64,000 nucleotides of DNA from Porphyra umbilicalis (taxonomy: Eukaryota; Rhodophyta; Bangiophyceae; Bangiales; Bangiaceae). Positions within the stretch are counted from its first letter, which is position 1; every line of letters starts with the position of its first letter. The notes beneath the pieces are model-generated. The model saw nothing but the letters and a program-made list of their open reading frames with translations, was not told the DNA's origin and did no database searches. The position numbers and the translations under genes were made by a program. Below, piece by piece: positions 43,170-54,900 of the stretch. The stretch spans positions 124,001 through 188,000 of the forward strand of contig KV918777.1 in the NCBI GenBank assembly GCA_002049455.2, in the 5' to 3' direction.

Positions 43170-45587
43170 ATGGACCGCGTCGCTTCCTCTTCTTCTTCCT
43201 CTTCTGTCGCCGGGGGCGCTCCCCGGGCGGTCGTGAGCGACGGCGACGTCGGCGCGGCCACCGGGGCCCGGATGGACGGACGGGGCGGGCTGCCCTCCTT
43301 GCCAGACCTCATCGCCCTGGGGCGAGGGGGCCCGGCGGCGTCCACGGCGGGCGGTGGTTCGGTGGCGACGGTGCACGGCACGTCGCCCTTTGACCCCGAC
43401 CACTCGCATCCCGCGGCGACCGACCGAGCCGTCGCTTCAGATCAGGGGCTGACGGGGATGGCATCCCAACGGGGCCCGGGGGGGCCCGCGAACACCCCCC
43501 GGGACCTGGCGCGTCGGAGCGGCGTTTTCGCCCCGCCGCGGCGGCGGGACGCAGATGCGATCCGTCCCCCCCCGTCGTCTGCCGCGCGCCGACGGGCGGA
43601 CGCAGATGCGACGGAGCTGGATACGACGGAGGTGGAGGAGACGTTCTCCGCGTGGGCGGCGGCGCGCACTGAGCGCCGTCGCGAGGCCTCGCCGCCAACG
43701 GACGGCAGCGCAGCCCAGATGGGGACCCGACCGGGACGCCGTGGGCGCTCCGTGCGCGGGTCGCGGCGATCGGGCGGACGCCGCCCCGAGACGGTCGCCG
43801 ACACGACCGAGTCGCAGCTGCTCATGACCGAGATGCGACAGGAGCTTGGGGAGCTCCGCCGCCTGCGGGACCAGATCGTCGAGACGGCCTCCTCGGCAGC
43901 TGTGCCCGACGCGCCGCCCGGGCCGACTCGCTCGGCCCCGCGGGCGGGGCCGAGCGCGTCAACCCGGTCGGCGGCGCCCGCGCCCGGCTGGGCCACGTCC
44001 CCGGCGGGCGGCGTCCATGCGGGGGCCCAGTCTTCCGACAGTGGGGCGGATTCGGAAGAGACGGCCGCGCCGGCGGCGTCGATGGCGGAATTCCGCGAGT
44101 CTATCGTGGGCGAGGCGGTCCGGCGCCTGCGGCGCGACCAGCGGTTGGAGCGGGTCACGGACCCCAGGTTTGTGCCCCTGTTCAAGACGGACTCATACCG
44201 CCTGTACGACCGCACGCCCGGGTTCTCGCGCACGCAGCGGGCGCAACAGCGGTATAACCGGCGGGACCTCAAGGAAATGATGCTCGCGGAGGACCGGCGT
44301 TGGGACGCCAAGGATCGCGTGAGCGTCGTCAACTTCCTGCGGAAGCTCAAGAACTCCTGCGACGCCCTCGGCGTGGCCGAAGGGGCCGCGGTGTACCTGC
44401 TTCAGTGGCTGGTCTCCGAGCCCGTCATGGTGGTCATCCGCCGCGTGGTGCCGATGGGCAGCGACACGGCGGCGGTGGCCGCGCAGCCCAAGTTCAAGCA
44501 CATCATCCGTGAACTGCTGGAGGAGTACCTCGACGAGGACGTCCTCTCCGACCGCCTCCGCGAGCTGCAGTACGCCAAGCAGCACGCGTGGGAGACCGAG
44601 GGGCAGTTCGGGGACCGCATCGTGGCGTTGAACGCCGCCCTCGGGGCCCTCTTGGACGGCAAGGAGCTCAAGGCGGTGCTGGTGCAAGGGGTCTCCGAGT
44701 CCCTTCGGGCCGCCGCACGGCAGTACAACACGGCTGGGCGGTCGTTCACAAAATTGAAGGCCTACCTCGATCGGGAAGGGAAGTCTTCCCGGGCCCTGCA
44801 CAAGGTGAAGTTGGCACCAAAGCCACCGGCACGGAACCGGCCGTCGTTGACCCCGCGGAGCAAGGCACCCGCGTCCAAGGCCCTCGGGGGCGCCTCCCAG
44901 GCCGATGGCGACGTGGCCACGGTCGATGCGACCGCCACACATTGGGATTGGCAGGCGGCACAGGCCGCCCTGGCCGCACCCGAGGGAGAGAGCTCCGTGG
45001 CCTTCGTCGCCGGCACCGGAAGCCCAGCCTCGTCGGGTTGGGGCCCGACCCAGGCTCCCCGAGCGGGGTACCGCCGCAGGACGGAGTTCGCGTCACCATT
45101 GACGCGGGGGCCAGGTCCCGCCGCTTCCGGCGCCGCCGTGTCCCGGCTAGGCGCAGCAGTCCCCTTCCCGGGACGCCCCCACGTGGCGTATAGCCATGCC
45201 GGGCGGGACCCCGCTCACCCGCGCGGGTACCCCGCTGGTGGCCCTACGCGCCGTCGGGGGGCTTGCGTCGTGTGCTACGACCAGGGGCACTGGGCGGAGC
45301 AGTGCCCCATAATGACCCCGGAGCATCACGAGCGGGCGCGTAACGCGCGGGAAGCGGTCCGGCGGGCGCGGTCGCCGGGGGCTGCCGGCGCAGCCGCCCT
45401 GACTGCGCAGGCGGCCGCCACGGGGGTGCACGTCATCCACGAGGTGGAACGCAACCCGGGGGCCTACGAGACCGACGACGGGACGACGACGGAGGAGGAA
45501 AGGCGTCAGTTGACCCAAGACGGGTCGGAAGGTGAAGCCGACGAGGCGGCGGATGCCGCCGATGACGAGGCCCAGGGAAATGCCTAA
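43170..45587 (+). CDS. gag: Element 2 gag
   Basis: Gag polyprotein of 805 aa from the ATG at 43170 (MDRVASSSSSSSVAGG). The frame is open upstream through the primer-binding site without an ATG before the LTR, so this start is natural. The first 300 residues are disordered, with Ser/Ala/Arg-rich sequence. The capsid-like helical part runs from about residue 305 (MAEFRESIVGEAVRRLRRDQ; DPRFVPLFKTDSYRLYDRT; FLRKLKNSCDALGVAEGAAV). The CCHC knuckle CVVCYDQGHWAEQC is at about residue 699, and the tail is acidic (GTTTEEERRQLTQDGSEGE). No stop interrupts it, unlike the element 1 copy. It ends with TAA inside the frameshift signal; ribosomes that slip make Gag-Pol. Confidence 0.92.
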   Translation: MDRVASSSSSSSVAGGAPRAVVSDGDVGAATGARMDGRGGLPSLPDLIALGRGGPAASTAGGGSVATVHGTSPFDPDHSHPAATDRAVASDQGLTGMASQRGPGGPANTPRDLARRSGVFAPPRRRDADAIRPPPSSAARRRADADATELDTTEVEETFSAWAAARTERRREASPPTDGSAAQMGTRPGRRGRSVRGSRRSGGRRPETVADTTESQLLMTEMRQELGELRRLRDQIVETASSAAVPDAPPGPTRSAPRAGPSASTRSAAPAPGWATSPAGGVHAGAQSSDSGADSEETAAPAASMAEFRESIVGEAVRRLRRDQRLERVTDPRFVPLFKTDSYRLYDRTPGFSRTQRAQQRYNRRDLKEMMLAEDRRWDAKDRVSVVNFLRKLKNSCDALGVAEGAAVYLLQWLVSEPVMVVIRRVVPMGSDTAAVAAQPKFKHIIRELLEEYLDEDVLSDRLRELQYAKQHAWETEGQFGDRIVALNAALGALLDGKELKAVLVQGVSESLRAAARQYNTAGRSFTKLKAYLDREGKSSRALHKVKLAPKPPARNRPSLTPRSKAPASKALGGASQADGDVATVDATATHWDWQAAQAALAAPEGESSVAFVAGTGSPASSGWGPTQAPRAGYRRRTEFASPLTRGPGPAASGAAVSRLGAAVPFPGRPHVAYSHAGRDPAHPRGYPAGGPTRRRGACVVCYDQGHWAEQCPIMTPEHHERARNAREAVRRARSPGAAGAAALTAQAAATGVHVIHEVERNPGAYETDDGTTTEEERRQLTQDGSEGEADEAADAADDEAQGNA

Positions 45588-45613
45588 GGGGCAGCCTCTT
45601 ACGTGGGCTGCCC
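45575..45613 (+). promoter_or_regulatory. Programmed -1 frameshift signal, gag-pol of element 2
   Basis: Slippery G GGA AAT (45575-45581) is in the gag frame. A 7-nt spacer containing the gag TAA (45585-45587) follows, then a stem with arms GGGCAGCC (45589-45596) and GGCTGCCC (45606-45613). Pol is open in the -1 frame from this point. It is conserved with element 1. Confidence 0.82.
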
Positions 45614-48600
45614 ACCGATGCCGTTCGCCTCAAACCCGCGCGCCGACCGGCCTACATCACGGCGGCCAGGCAGCGCGCCCTTTGGCGTTGTGGACGGGGC
45701 GTCCGGCCATTGCCGGCCTTTCGGCCCCGCATCCTGCCCCGCCCGACCGGTCCCGCAGCGGACAGTGACGCTGCGACCGTCGGCGTCGAGGGGCCAGCCC
45801 CAGTCACCGCGCCACCCGCCAAGCCGGCACCCGCGACCGACGACGCCGAGATCCTGCTCGGGACGCTGCACAACTACAAGATCACGGCATCCCTGGGACG
45901 CCGGGCGTCCAACATGATCGCGACCTCCGTGGTCGTCGACACCGGAGCAGGCGCCAGCGTCATCCGACCGGAGGTCCTCCCCGACGGATGGGACGCGGCA
46001 ATCACGCCGCACCCGCCCGGCGCCGGGCTCCGGCTGCGCGACGCAAACGGGAATCAGCTAGTGACCTCGGGAACGATTTCCCTGCTTTTCCGGGCGGGAG
46101 GTCTGTGCGTGCCCTGCACCTTCCATGTGGTCGCCAGCCTCTCCGTCCCCGTCCTGCTGGGATGCGACTTCCTGGACGCGCAGGCCCATGCCATCCTGCC
46201 GTCGGACCAAGCGGTGCGGCGGCGGGATGGGACGGCGTCCGCGATCGTTCGGGGTCCCAATGACAAGATTGACCGCCGTGCCACGGCGTCCCGCGTCCTG
46301 CGGCTCGCATACAAGACGCAGTTGGCGCCACGGTCGGCGACGATCGCTTGGGTGCGCACCCCGTGGGGTGGCCTAGGGCAGGTCTTCGGGGCATCCCGGT
46401 TGATGACCATGTACCGGGCGACGGTCGCCAACGGGGTCCACGAGATTCTGCCCGACATCGCCTTCCCGGTCGTGATCTCGAACTTCGGGGACTGCGAGGT
46501 AACCCTCCGCCCAAAGACGGCCATTGGCCGAGTCGAGGTGCTCACGACCGGCGTCATCGCCTTGCCCGCGCGCCCGTCGGCCGACGGGGGAGGTTCGGTG
46601 CGGGTCGACGTGCCGGCGCGCGACCCATCCTTCTGTGCCCCCCGCCCGGCCGACGCGGGGGCCGCGGCAGAACTTGCCCCGACGGCAGCCGTGGACGGGG
46701 CCCTGCTGGTGGCGGAACCCCCCACAGGACAGGGCCGCCTTGAGGGGGACTCCCCCGAGGAGGCGCCCGAGCCTCCGGCACCGAACCCTCCGCGCGTGGC
46801 GGATGTCCCGCTGCCCGAGGCCCCGCCGCACCTCCACGAGCGGATCCGGGCGGTGCTCCGCCGGCACGAGGCGATGTGGTCAGGCCAAGCCCTGCGCGCG
46901 ATCAAGGCCACGAGGCATCACATCGAGCTCACCCCGGGGGCCAAGCCCGTTCGCGTCCCGCCCCGGCGGGCCGGGCCCAAGGCGCGAGAGGCGGAGGCGG
47001 CGGAAGTTGAACGCCAACTGGCGGCCGACGTGATCGAGCCGACGTCCTCCGAGTGGGGCTTCCCCGTGGTCCTGGTCCCTAAGAAGGATGGGACACTCCG
47101 GTTCTGCGTGGACTACCGCTTGCTGAATGCGGTATCCAAGCGCGCCTCCTACCCGCTGCCGCGCATGGATGAGTGCATCGACAGCCTCGGGGAGGCCAAA
47201 GTCTTCTCCACCCTGGACTGCAACGCCGGGTACTGGAAAGTCCTGATCGCCGATGGCGACCGGGAGAAGACGGCCTTCGTCTGCCACAAGGGGGCCTACC
47301 ACTACAAGCGGATGCCTTTCGGGCTGACGAACGCGCCCGCGACATTCCAGTGGGCGTTAGACATCATCCTGTCCGGCTTCAAGTGGCAAAGCTGCCTGGT
47401 ATACCTCGACGACGTCATCGTCTACTCCAAAACACAGGAGGCGCATGTCCAGCACTTGGACGAGGTCCTGGGGCTCCTACGGGCCGCGGGGGTCACCCTC
47501 AAGCTGCCCAAGTGCCGCTTCTTCCGGACGACGGTGGAGTACCTCGGCCACGAGATCACTCCCGGCCGCCTCGGCGTGTTGCAGGCCCACACCAAGGCCC
47601 TCCGGGAGGCGGCGTTCCCAACGACGCGCACTCAGGTGCGGAGCTTCATCGGCATGTGCAATGTCTTCCGACGGTTCGTCCCGAACTTCGCGCGGATCGC
47701 CACCCCCCTGACGGACCTCATGGGCTCGACCGCCCCGGTCACGGTGCCGCCACCGACGCCGGAGCAGCTGGTCGCCTTCGAGGAGCTGAAGCGCCGGCTG
47801 ACGCAGCCTCCTGTTCTCGCCCTCCCACGCGCCGGTCACAAGTATGTGTTGGACGTAGACGCGTGCGGGACGCAAGTAGGCGCAGCCCTGCTACAGGAGC
47901 AGCAGGAAGGCGGGCTCCGCCCCGTCGCCTACATCAGCCGCGTCCTCGAAGGCGCAGAACGCCACTTCGGTGTAACCGAGAAGGAGTGCCTCGCCGTCGT
48001 GTGGGCCTCCCTCAAGTTGAGAGCCTACCTGGAGGGCGACCGGTTCTTGGTCCGGACGGACCACGACTGCCTCAGGTGGCTCCTCAACATCGACGGGACG
48101 GCGCACGGGCGCCTCGCTCGCTGGCGCATGCGCCTTAATGAGCTCGCCTTCGACATCGCGTACAAGCCCGGCCAAACCCATTGGCTCGCCGACGGGATGT
48201 CCCGGCTGGTCACGTCGGGCACCGACCACTCGGCTGACGACACGGACCTCCCCGTCTTCGCCGTGACCCGGGCAGAGACAGCCCGGGGCCTGGAGACCGC
48301 CAACTACGTATCCGGGCCGACCACGCGCGCCATTGATAAGGGCGAGGTGGCCACGGCACAAGGGGAGGATCCCCTGTGTCGTAAGGTCGTGGAGGCGCTT
48401 AACGCTGGTCGGGCCGTGCCGTTCTTCGAGGACAGTGATGGCCTCGTGTGCTGGCGTGCCACCCACGACGGGGTGGCCCAGATTGTCGTACCGGTGCCCC
48501 TGCGGGAGCGTGTTCTGCGGTTGGAACATGAGACCACGTTGGCGGGACACCCGGGGGAGTCCCGAATGTATGCGGCCATGCGGCGGTATTTCTACTGGCC

Positions 48601-49948
48601 CGGGATGGCGGCGGACGTCGTCCTCCACGTCCGCAACTGCGCAAGCTGTGCCCGCGGTCGCGTCCGGCCGCTTCGGGCGGCAGCCGCCTTGCAGCTCTTC
48701 CCAGCCACGCTGCCCTTCCAGGACATCGCCACGGACCTGTTCGGGCCGCTGGCCAAGACGGCCGCCGGCAACGAGTACATCATGGTCATCACTGACCGGT
48801 TCTCCAAGCTGGTACGCGCCATCCCGATGGGTCAGATACGCGCGGTGGACTGCGCCTCCGTCCTCCTGGACTATTGGATCGGGGCCTACGGGCCCCCGGA
48901 CCGGGTCCTGTCGGACGGCGGCCCCCAGTTCACCGCGCAGTTTTGGCACCAGGTGTGCAACCAATTGTCCGTCGAGGCCAAGGTGACCACACCGTCGCGA
49001 CCGCAGACGAACGGGCAAGGTGAGCGGTTCAACCGCACGATGGGCCGCATCCTCGACCACTACGTCGCCGAGCACCCCACTACGTGGGATCAGCTCCTCC
49101 CGGCGCTCACGTTGGCGTACAACACGCAGCCGCATGCGGCGACCAAGGTCGCTCCGTTCGAGCTCGTCAACCCACTGGGCGTGGCCAGCTGGTCCATCAA
49201 GGACCTGACGCGGAGGAGCCGGTACCCGGCGACGGCGCAACGGGGCACCCACGCCGAGAAGAAGGAGCAGGCTGCCTTCCTGACGCGCTTGGTGCGCCTG
49301 ATCCCGCGGATCCGGGAGGCCCTCGCGGCAGCGCAGCAGCGGTACAAGCGCAACCACGATGCACGCATCCGACCCCAACCGACTGGGCTGGAAGTCGGCG
49401 GGTTCGCCTTCAAACGGCATCATGACTACAAGGGGAGTAAGCTTGGCCACCGGGCCCAAGGCCCCTTTCGCGTCGTCCGCATCGAGGGGCCCACCGCCGT
49501 GCTCGACATCAAAGGCGAGCACCGACGGGAAAACATTGTGCACCTGGTGCGCGCCCCGTCAGGACCCCCGGCCGAGCCGGCCCTACACCCCTCATTGGAT
49601 GCCACGGTCCGGCCCCACGGGCCTAGCCCCGATGGGCACACGTATCACATCGACCAGATCCTGGACCATGCCGACGGCGAGGACGGCCGCCTCTTGGTCA
49701 AGATGACGTGGACCGGATACGAAGAGGCCACGTGGGAGGACGCCTCCGTCGCACCCCACGAAACCCTGCGGCTGTACCTGCGCCGCGCGAGCCGCCGGGG
49801 CCTCCTCCACACGGCGGCGGACCGGCCCCCGGGCGTGACCGGGGACAATGACGCGGCCGCCGCAACGGGGGCCGCGCCCTCACCCTCGGCCGCGGCGGAG
49901 CCCGGGGCCCCGGCGGGCCCCGAGCCGCCGGTCGGCCCGCTTGCTTAG
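45582..49948 (+). CDS. pol: Element 2 pol polyprotein (PR-RT-RH-IN-chromodomain)
   Basis: One uninterrupted frame of about 1455 codons, entered by -1 frameshifting; there is no ATG near its beginning. The N-terminal stretch (GLPTDAVRLK; ITAARQRA) is shared with element 1. Domains are: retropepsin VVVDTGAGAS (Asp at about 45938), reverse transcriptase (FCVDYRLLN; YLDD at 47402-47413), RNase H (YVLDVDACGTQVGAALLQ, near 47840; TEKECLAVVWASLKLRAYL; RTDHDCLRWL, near 48055), and integrase with zinc-binding LEHETTLAGHPGE and CASCARGR (48520-48660). The core follows (DIATDLFGP, SDGGPQFT, GQGERFNRTM, 48720-49045), and then a chromodomain (YHIDQILDH; TWTGYEEATWEDA, near 49640-49745) that may steer integration to marked chromatin. 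The Ala/Pro-rich tail ends with TAG. All catalytic acids are present. Confidence 0.95.
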
Positions 49949-50149
49949 CGGACGCGCCCCGGAGTCGGCCCGCGCCGGGCATGCGCACCCCAGCATCGGC
50001 ACACGGACGGTGCGCACAACGGACGTCCCGCCAGTGCGGGGGTGCCCCGAGGTCGGCACACGCCGGGTGCGTACGGGGGGGGGCGTAGCGCCAATGGACC
50101 CACACCCCGGGGTCCACGCTCGACACGCTCGACAAAGACTCGGCACAGG

Positions 50150-51830
50150 GCGTGACGCTCGTGGGGCTACGCCCCGAAGCCGACGCGCGACGGGGACGCG
50201 GCGGGGGGGGGGCGTCTCGCCGTTGCGGCGGCGCCCCCACGGCGTCGTGGCGCCTGTCGTGACGAAGGGCGTATCGCCATCTAGGCGGCGCCCCCACGGC
50301 GTCGGGGCGCCTATCGTGACGGAGGGCGTCGCGCCACTGAGGCGACGCCCCGCACGGCGTCATGGTGCCCACCGTGCCGGAGGGCGTAGCGCCAGTGGGG
50401 CGACACCCCGAGGTCGACGCGCGACGGGGACGCGGCGGCGGGCGTCTCGCCATTGGGGCGGCGGCCCCGCGGCGTCATGGCACCCGTCGTGACGGAAAGC
50501 GTCCACCACTGCAACGACGTCCCGGAGGCGACGCGCGACAGGGACGCCGCGAAGGTCGTATCGCCATTGGGGCGGCGCCCCCACGGCGTCGTGGCGCCTC
50601 TCGTGACGAAGGGCGTGTCGCCACTGGGGCGACGCCCCGAAGGCGACGCGCGACGGGGACGCCGCGGCGGGCGTATCGCCATTGGGGCGGCGCCCCCACG
50701 GCGTCGTGGCGCCCGTCGTAACGAAGGGCGGACCGCCATTGGGGCGGCGCCCCCACGGCGTCGTGGCGCCCGTCGCGGCACAGGGCGTATCGCCATCGGG
50801 GCGGCGCCCCCACGGCGTCGTGGCGCCCGTCGCGGCACAGGGCGTATCGCCACTGGGGCGGCGCCCCGCAGTCGTCGCGCGACGGGGACGCAACGGAGGG
50901 CGCATCGCCATTGGGGCGGCGCCCCACGGCGTCGTGGCGCCTCTCGTAACAAAGGGCGTATCGCCACTGGGGCGACGCCCCGAAGGCGACGCGCGACGGG
51001 AACGCCGCGGTGGGCGTATCGCAATTGGGGCGGCGCCCCCACCGCGTCGTGGCGCCCGTCGTCCCGAAGGGCGGACCGCCGTTGGGGCGACGCCCCCACG
51101 ACGAAGGGCATGTCGCCACTGGGGCGACGCCCCGAAGGCGACGCGCGACGGGGACGCCGCGGCGGGCGTACCGCCATTGAGGCGGCGCCCTCACGGCGGC
51201 GTGGCGCCCGTCGCGGCACAGGGCGTATCGCCACTGGGGCGGCGCCCCGCAGTCGCCGCGCGACGGGGACGCAACGGAGGGCGTATCGCCATTGGGGCGG
51301 CGCCCCACGGCGTCTTGGCGCCTCTCGTAACAAAGGGCGTGTCGCCACTGGGGCGACGCCCCGAAGGCGACACGCGACGGGAACGCCGCGGTGGGCGTAT
51401 CGCAATTGGGGCGGCGCCCCCACGGCGTCGTGGCGCCCGTCGTCCCGAAGGGCGGACCGCCGTTGGGGCGACGCCCCCACGACGAAGGGCGTGTCGCCAC
51501 TGGGGCGACGCCCCGACGGCGACGCGCGACGGGGACGCCGCGGCGGGCGTATCGCCGTTGGGGCGGCGCCCCCACGGCGTCGTGACGCCCGTCGTAACGA
51601 AGGGCGGACCGCCATTGGGGCGGCGCCCCCACGGCGGCGTGGCGCCTGTCGTGACAAAGGGCGTAGCGCCACTGGGGCGACGCCCCGGAGTCGACGCACG
51701 ACGGGGACGCGGCGGCGGGCGTATCGCCATTGGGGCCGCGCCCCCACGGCGTCGTGGCGCCCGTCGAGGCTAAGGGCGTGTCGCCAGTGGGGCGGCGCCC
51801 CCGGTTCGACACGCGCCGGGTGCGCCGCGG
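50150..51830. repeat. Tandem array of 57-58-bp units between pol and the antisense gene
   Basis: About 29 units lie between the two convergent genes. Measured steps at GGGGC are 57, 58, 57 and 57 bp (50569, 50626, 50684, 50741, 50798). Two unit types mix: one continues ccccacggcgtcgtggcgcc, the other ccccgaaggcgacgcgcga. Each unit carries the near-palindrome GGGGCGnCGCCCC. Long frames are open on both strands; these are a consequence of the repeat, and no protein is called. A diverged beginning is visible from about 49990. Confidence 0.9.
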
Positions 51831-51832
51831 CG

Positions 51833-51940
51833 GGCCCCGCCAACGGTCCCACGGCCCCGCGGGCGTAACCGGATTTATTCCCGCAGTGGCGGGCCCCGCC
51901 GGCGGTCACACGGCCCCGCGGGCCCAACCGGATTTATTCC
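51833..51940 (-). terminator. Duplicated poly(A)-signal region of the element 2 antisense gene
   Basis: Two copies of a roughly 50-bp segment (about 51833-51881 and 51892-51940) each contain tttatt on the plus strand, which is AATAAA on the minus strand (51874-51879 and 51933-51938). The second begins only a few bases after the antisense gene's stop. Confidence 0.65.
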
Positions 51941-54900
51941 CTACGGCGCGCCTCGGTACCTCCTACGGGTCGGCGTAGGCGGGGCCACCACTGGGACCCC
52001 GCCATTTCGCAGCTGGGCGCGCACCGCCTGGTTCAGGCGCGCCGCGTGCCACGTTGGGCTCGCGGCCAGCGAGCCCTTCACCTGGCGCGCGGCCCGGCTG
52101 TACTCCAGCAGGGCCCACCCCACCATCGCATCCGTCACCTGGCCCCAGTTCACCACCGGGTCGTACCCCCACTCGGCCCACACGGCCCCGCGGAGGTCGC
52201 CCGGTCGGGGCGGGCCCGCCTGCTTGGTGTGCGCCGGCCCCGTCAGGTAGTACGCCGACACGGTGGCGTCCTGCTCGCCGGGCCCCCGGCTCTCACGCTC
52301 CGCGGCTACGTCCCGCCCGCTGGTCCGCGCCGCGACGCGCCGCCCGGCCGGGCCGTCGTCCCGCCCCCGCCGTTGCCCGACCGCCGGCGCCCCGTCCTCC
52401 TCGCCCGCGGCGTTGCCGCTCCCGCCGTCGGGGCCTCGCTGCGTCTCGGCCGGGGGGGGGGTTGTTCGGGGGCGGGTTGTTCGGGGGCCGCCCGCGACGG
52501 GGTGCCGGAGGGCGGGTCCCCCGTCGGCGGAGCGTCCGGCGCGGCCCCAAGCGGCGCGGGGTCGGGCGGCCCCACCACCGCAACGGCGGACGCGGTAGCC
52601 GCCCGCGACGGGGTACCGGAGGGAGGGTCCCCCGTCGGCGGAGCGTCCGGCGCGGCCCCAAGCGGCGCGGGGTCGGGCGACCCCACCACCGCAACGGCGG
52701 ACGCGGTAACCCGACGCGGGGGCGCTACGGCCGCCGCCGTGGCGGGGAGTCCCGCCGCGGCTCCTAGCCGCGCGGGCACCAACGCCGACGGCGGCGCGGA
52801 AGACGGCCGGGACGGCCGCGAGGGCCCCGCCCGTGGCATTGTCGGGTCGGGCGCGTCACCCCGCTCGGCGGCCACCGCCACAGCTCCCCGAGCCGGGGAC
52901 GGCGGCGCCGCATCCGACAAGGCCACGGGCGGTACGACCGGGGCCACGGCGGCAACAGCGGGTGCCACGAAACGCCCGGGGACCGGCGGCACCGGCGGGG
53001 GTGGGGCGGGCGCGGGCGGCCGACGGGGCGACATCGGCGGCGCCTCGCGCCCGCCACGGCGCGGCGACGGGTGGGGGGACCAAGCGGGGGTAAGCTCCCG
53101 ACGCGGTGGTGTCGGCGGGCCCTCCCCACCGCCGCCGCGCGGGTAACCACGCCCGTCGTGGCGCGGCGCCGGCGGCGAGACCCACCTGCGGTCCCCACCG
53201 CCGCGGCCACCGCCATGCCCGTGACGGGGTGCACCGTCCCGGCCCCCCTCGGGCCCGTAACCACCAGCCCCTCGGTCCCACACGCCGGCCTGGCCGCCCC
53301 CGCGGTAGTCACCGCCGGGGTAGTCGTCCCCGCGGTCGTCACCGCCGCGGTAGCCGCCGCCAGGGTAGTCATACCCGCGGCCGTCCCCGCCGCGTTCGCC
53401 GCCACCACGGTACTCGTACCCGCGGTCAGCACCGCCTCGGTACCCGCCGCCGTGGCGGTCGTACCCGCGGTCGTCGCGGTATCCGCCGCCGCGGTCCTCG
53501 CCCCCGACGCGGTTACCGCCGCGGCCGCAGCCGTCGCCGCGGTACTCGCCGGCGTAATCGCCACCGCGGTCGTCACCGCCGCGATGCCCGCCGCTGCCGT
53601 GGTAGTCCCGACCGTGGTAGCCCCGGTCGTCGGACGGGCCGCCAGTACGGCGGTCCCCGCACGCCCACTCACCGCGGTCGGCGGGAGCCGGGCCCCATCC
53701 GGCATCCGCACGGGGGTAGCCCCCGGCGCCCGACGACCAACCACCGCGGCCGCCGCCGCCCGGTTGCCAACCGCCGCCGGGGCGCTGGTTGCCGGCCCCT
53801 TGGCCGCCGTGACCGCCCGCGCCGCCGACGGCCGGGTAGGCGCGGCCCCCGGGGTCCCCGGCGGGCGCTGGTGGACTCCACCCCGCCGCCACGTCGGCAG
53901 TGGTGGGGTACCGTCGGCCCCCACCCTGGTCGGCACCGCCACGACCGCCGGGCGGCGCGGCGCCACCCGCCTCCGACGGACCACCGGCGCTGCCCCCTTG
54001 GCCAACACTGCCCCCTTGGGGCTCCGACCGCGGAGACCGCGGCGACCCGACCCCGTCCACCCCAGGGGGTTTGGCGGACGCTGCCGGGTGCGTGGCACCG
54101 TACCCATCCCCGCCGATATCCACGTAGTGGAACTGCGGGGGCAAGTCCGCCTCGAGGGCAGCCTCCGTACACCCCAACCCGGTGGCCGAGGACGCGCAGG
54201 GCGTCACGCCCACCCAGTGGCGCTCGGCGCTCATCATCGTGCCTCGGTGCGCGTAGAGGATGGTGGGGGGTTCCTTCCCCGGCGTCGAGTAGGGGAGGCG
54301 CTGGCGCACGAGACGCCACGGGACATGCGGCCACGCCGCCATGATGAGGCGCAGCGTCGTGGCCCGCCGGTTGTCCCCCTGAGCGAGGGTCACCGGCCCG
54401 AAGCGGGTGAGCGCCCACGTCGCCAAAGGCGGGGGCCGGAACAAGCGGCGGTCCCGCTTGTAGGCAGCGAGCACGGCGCTCACCATGGCGCACGCTGCCG
54501 CGAGCCGCGCCACGCCAAGGAGGGGGTCCCTCGTCGCCGTCGTGAGGCGGTGCGCAAGATGGGTGAAGACCCGCGGCAGGAACCAGGGGAGCAGCCGCGG
54601 CGCGGCGAACACGGTGTCCCAGTCGGACGGGGCCGAGGGGAGGAGGAACGTGCGGTTGGCGGACTCGCGCAGCGGCAGGCGCATCGCGCCATGGCCCGCG
54701 CGGGCCACCGGAGCAAGCCGCCCCATCATGCGGGCGTCCCGCTCGTTGGCCCAGTCGTCCCCGGGGACCGGCACGGAGGTGAGGAGGGGCTCACGCCCCA
54801 CCCAAAACTCCAACCCGACGCTCACGTCCCCACACGTCGTCGCCCGCAGCTTCGGCAGCTGGCGCTGCAGCGCCACCAACCACGCGAACCCCGCCGCGCC

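Noticed and set aside
50150-51830. CRISPR-like array
   Set aside because: Units are contiguous with no unique spacers, in a eukaryotic retrotransposon.
50311-51927. 538-codon minus-strand and 471-codon plus-strand frames in the tandem array
   Set aside because: They are by-products of the 57-58-bp repeat. Several frames on both strands are open at the same time.
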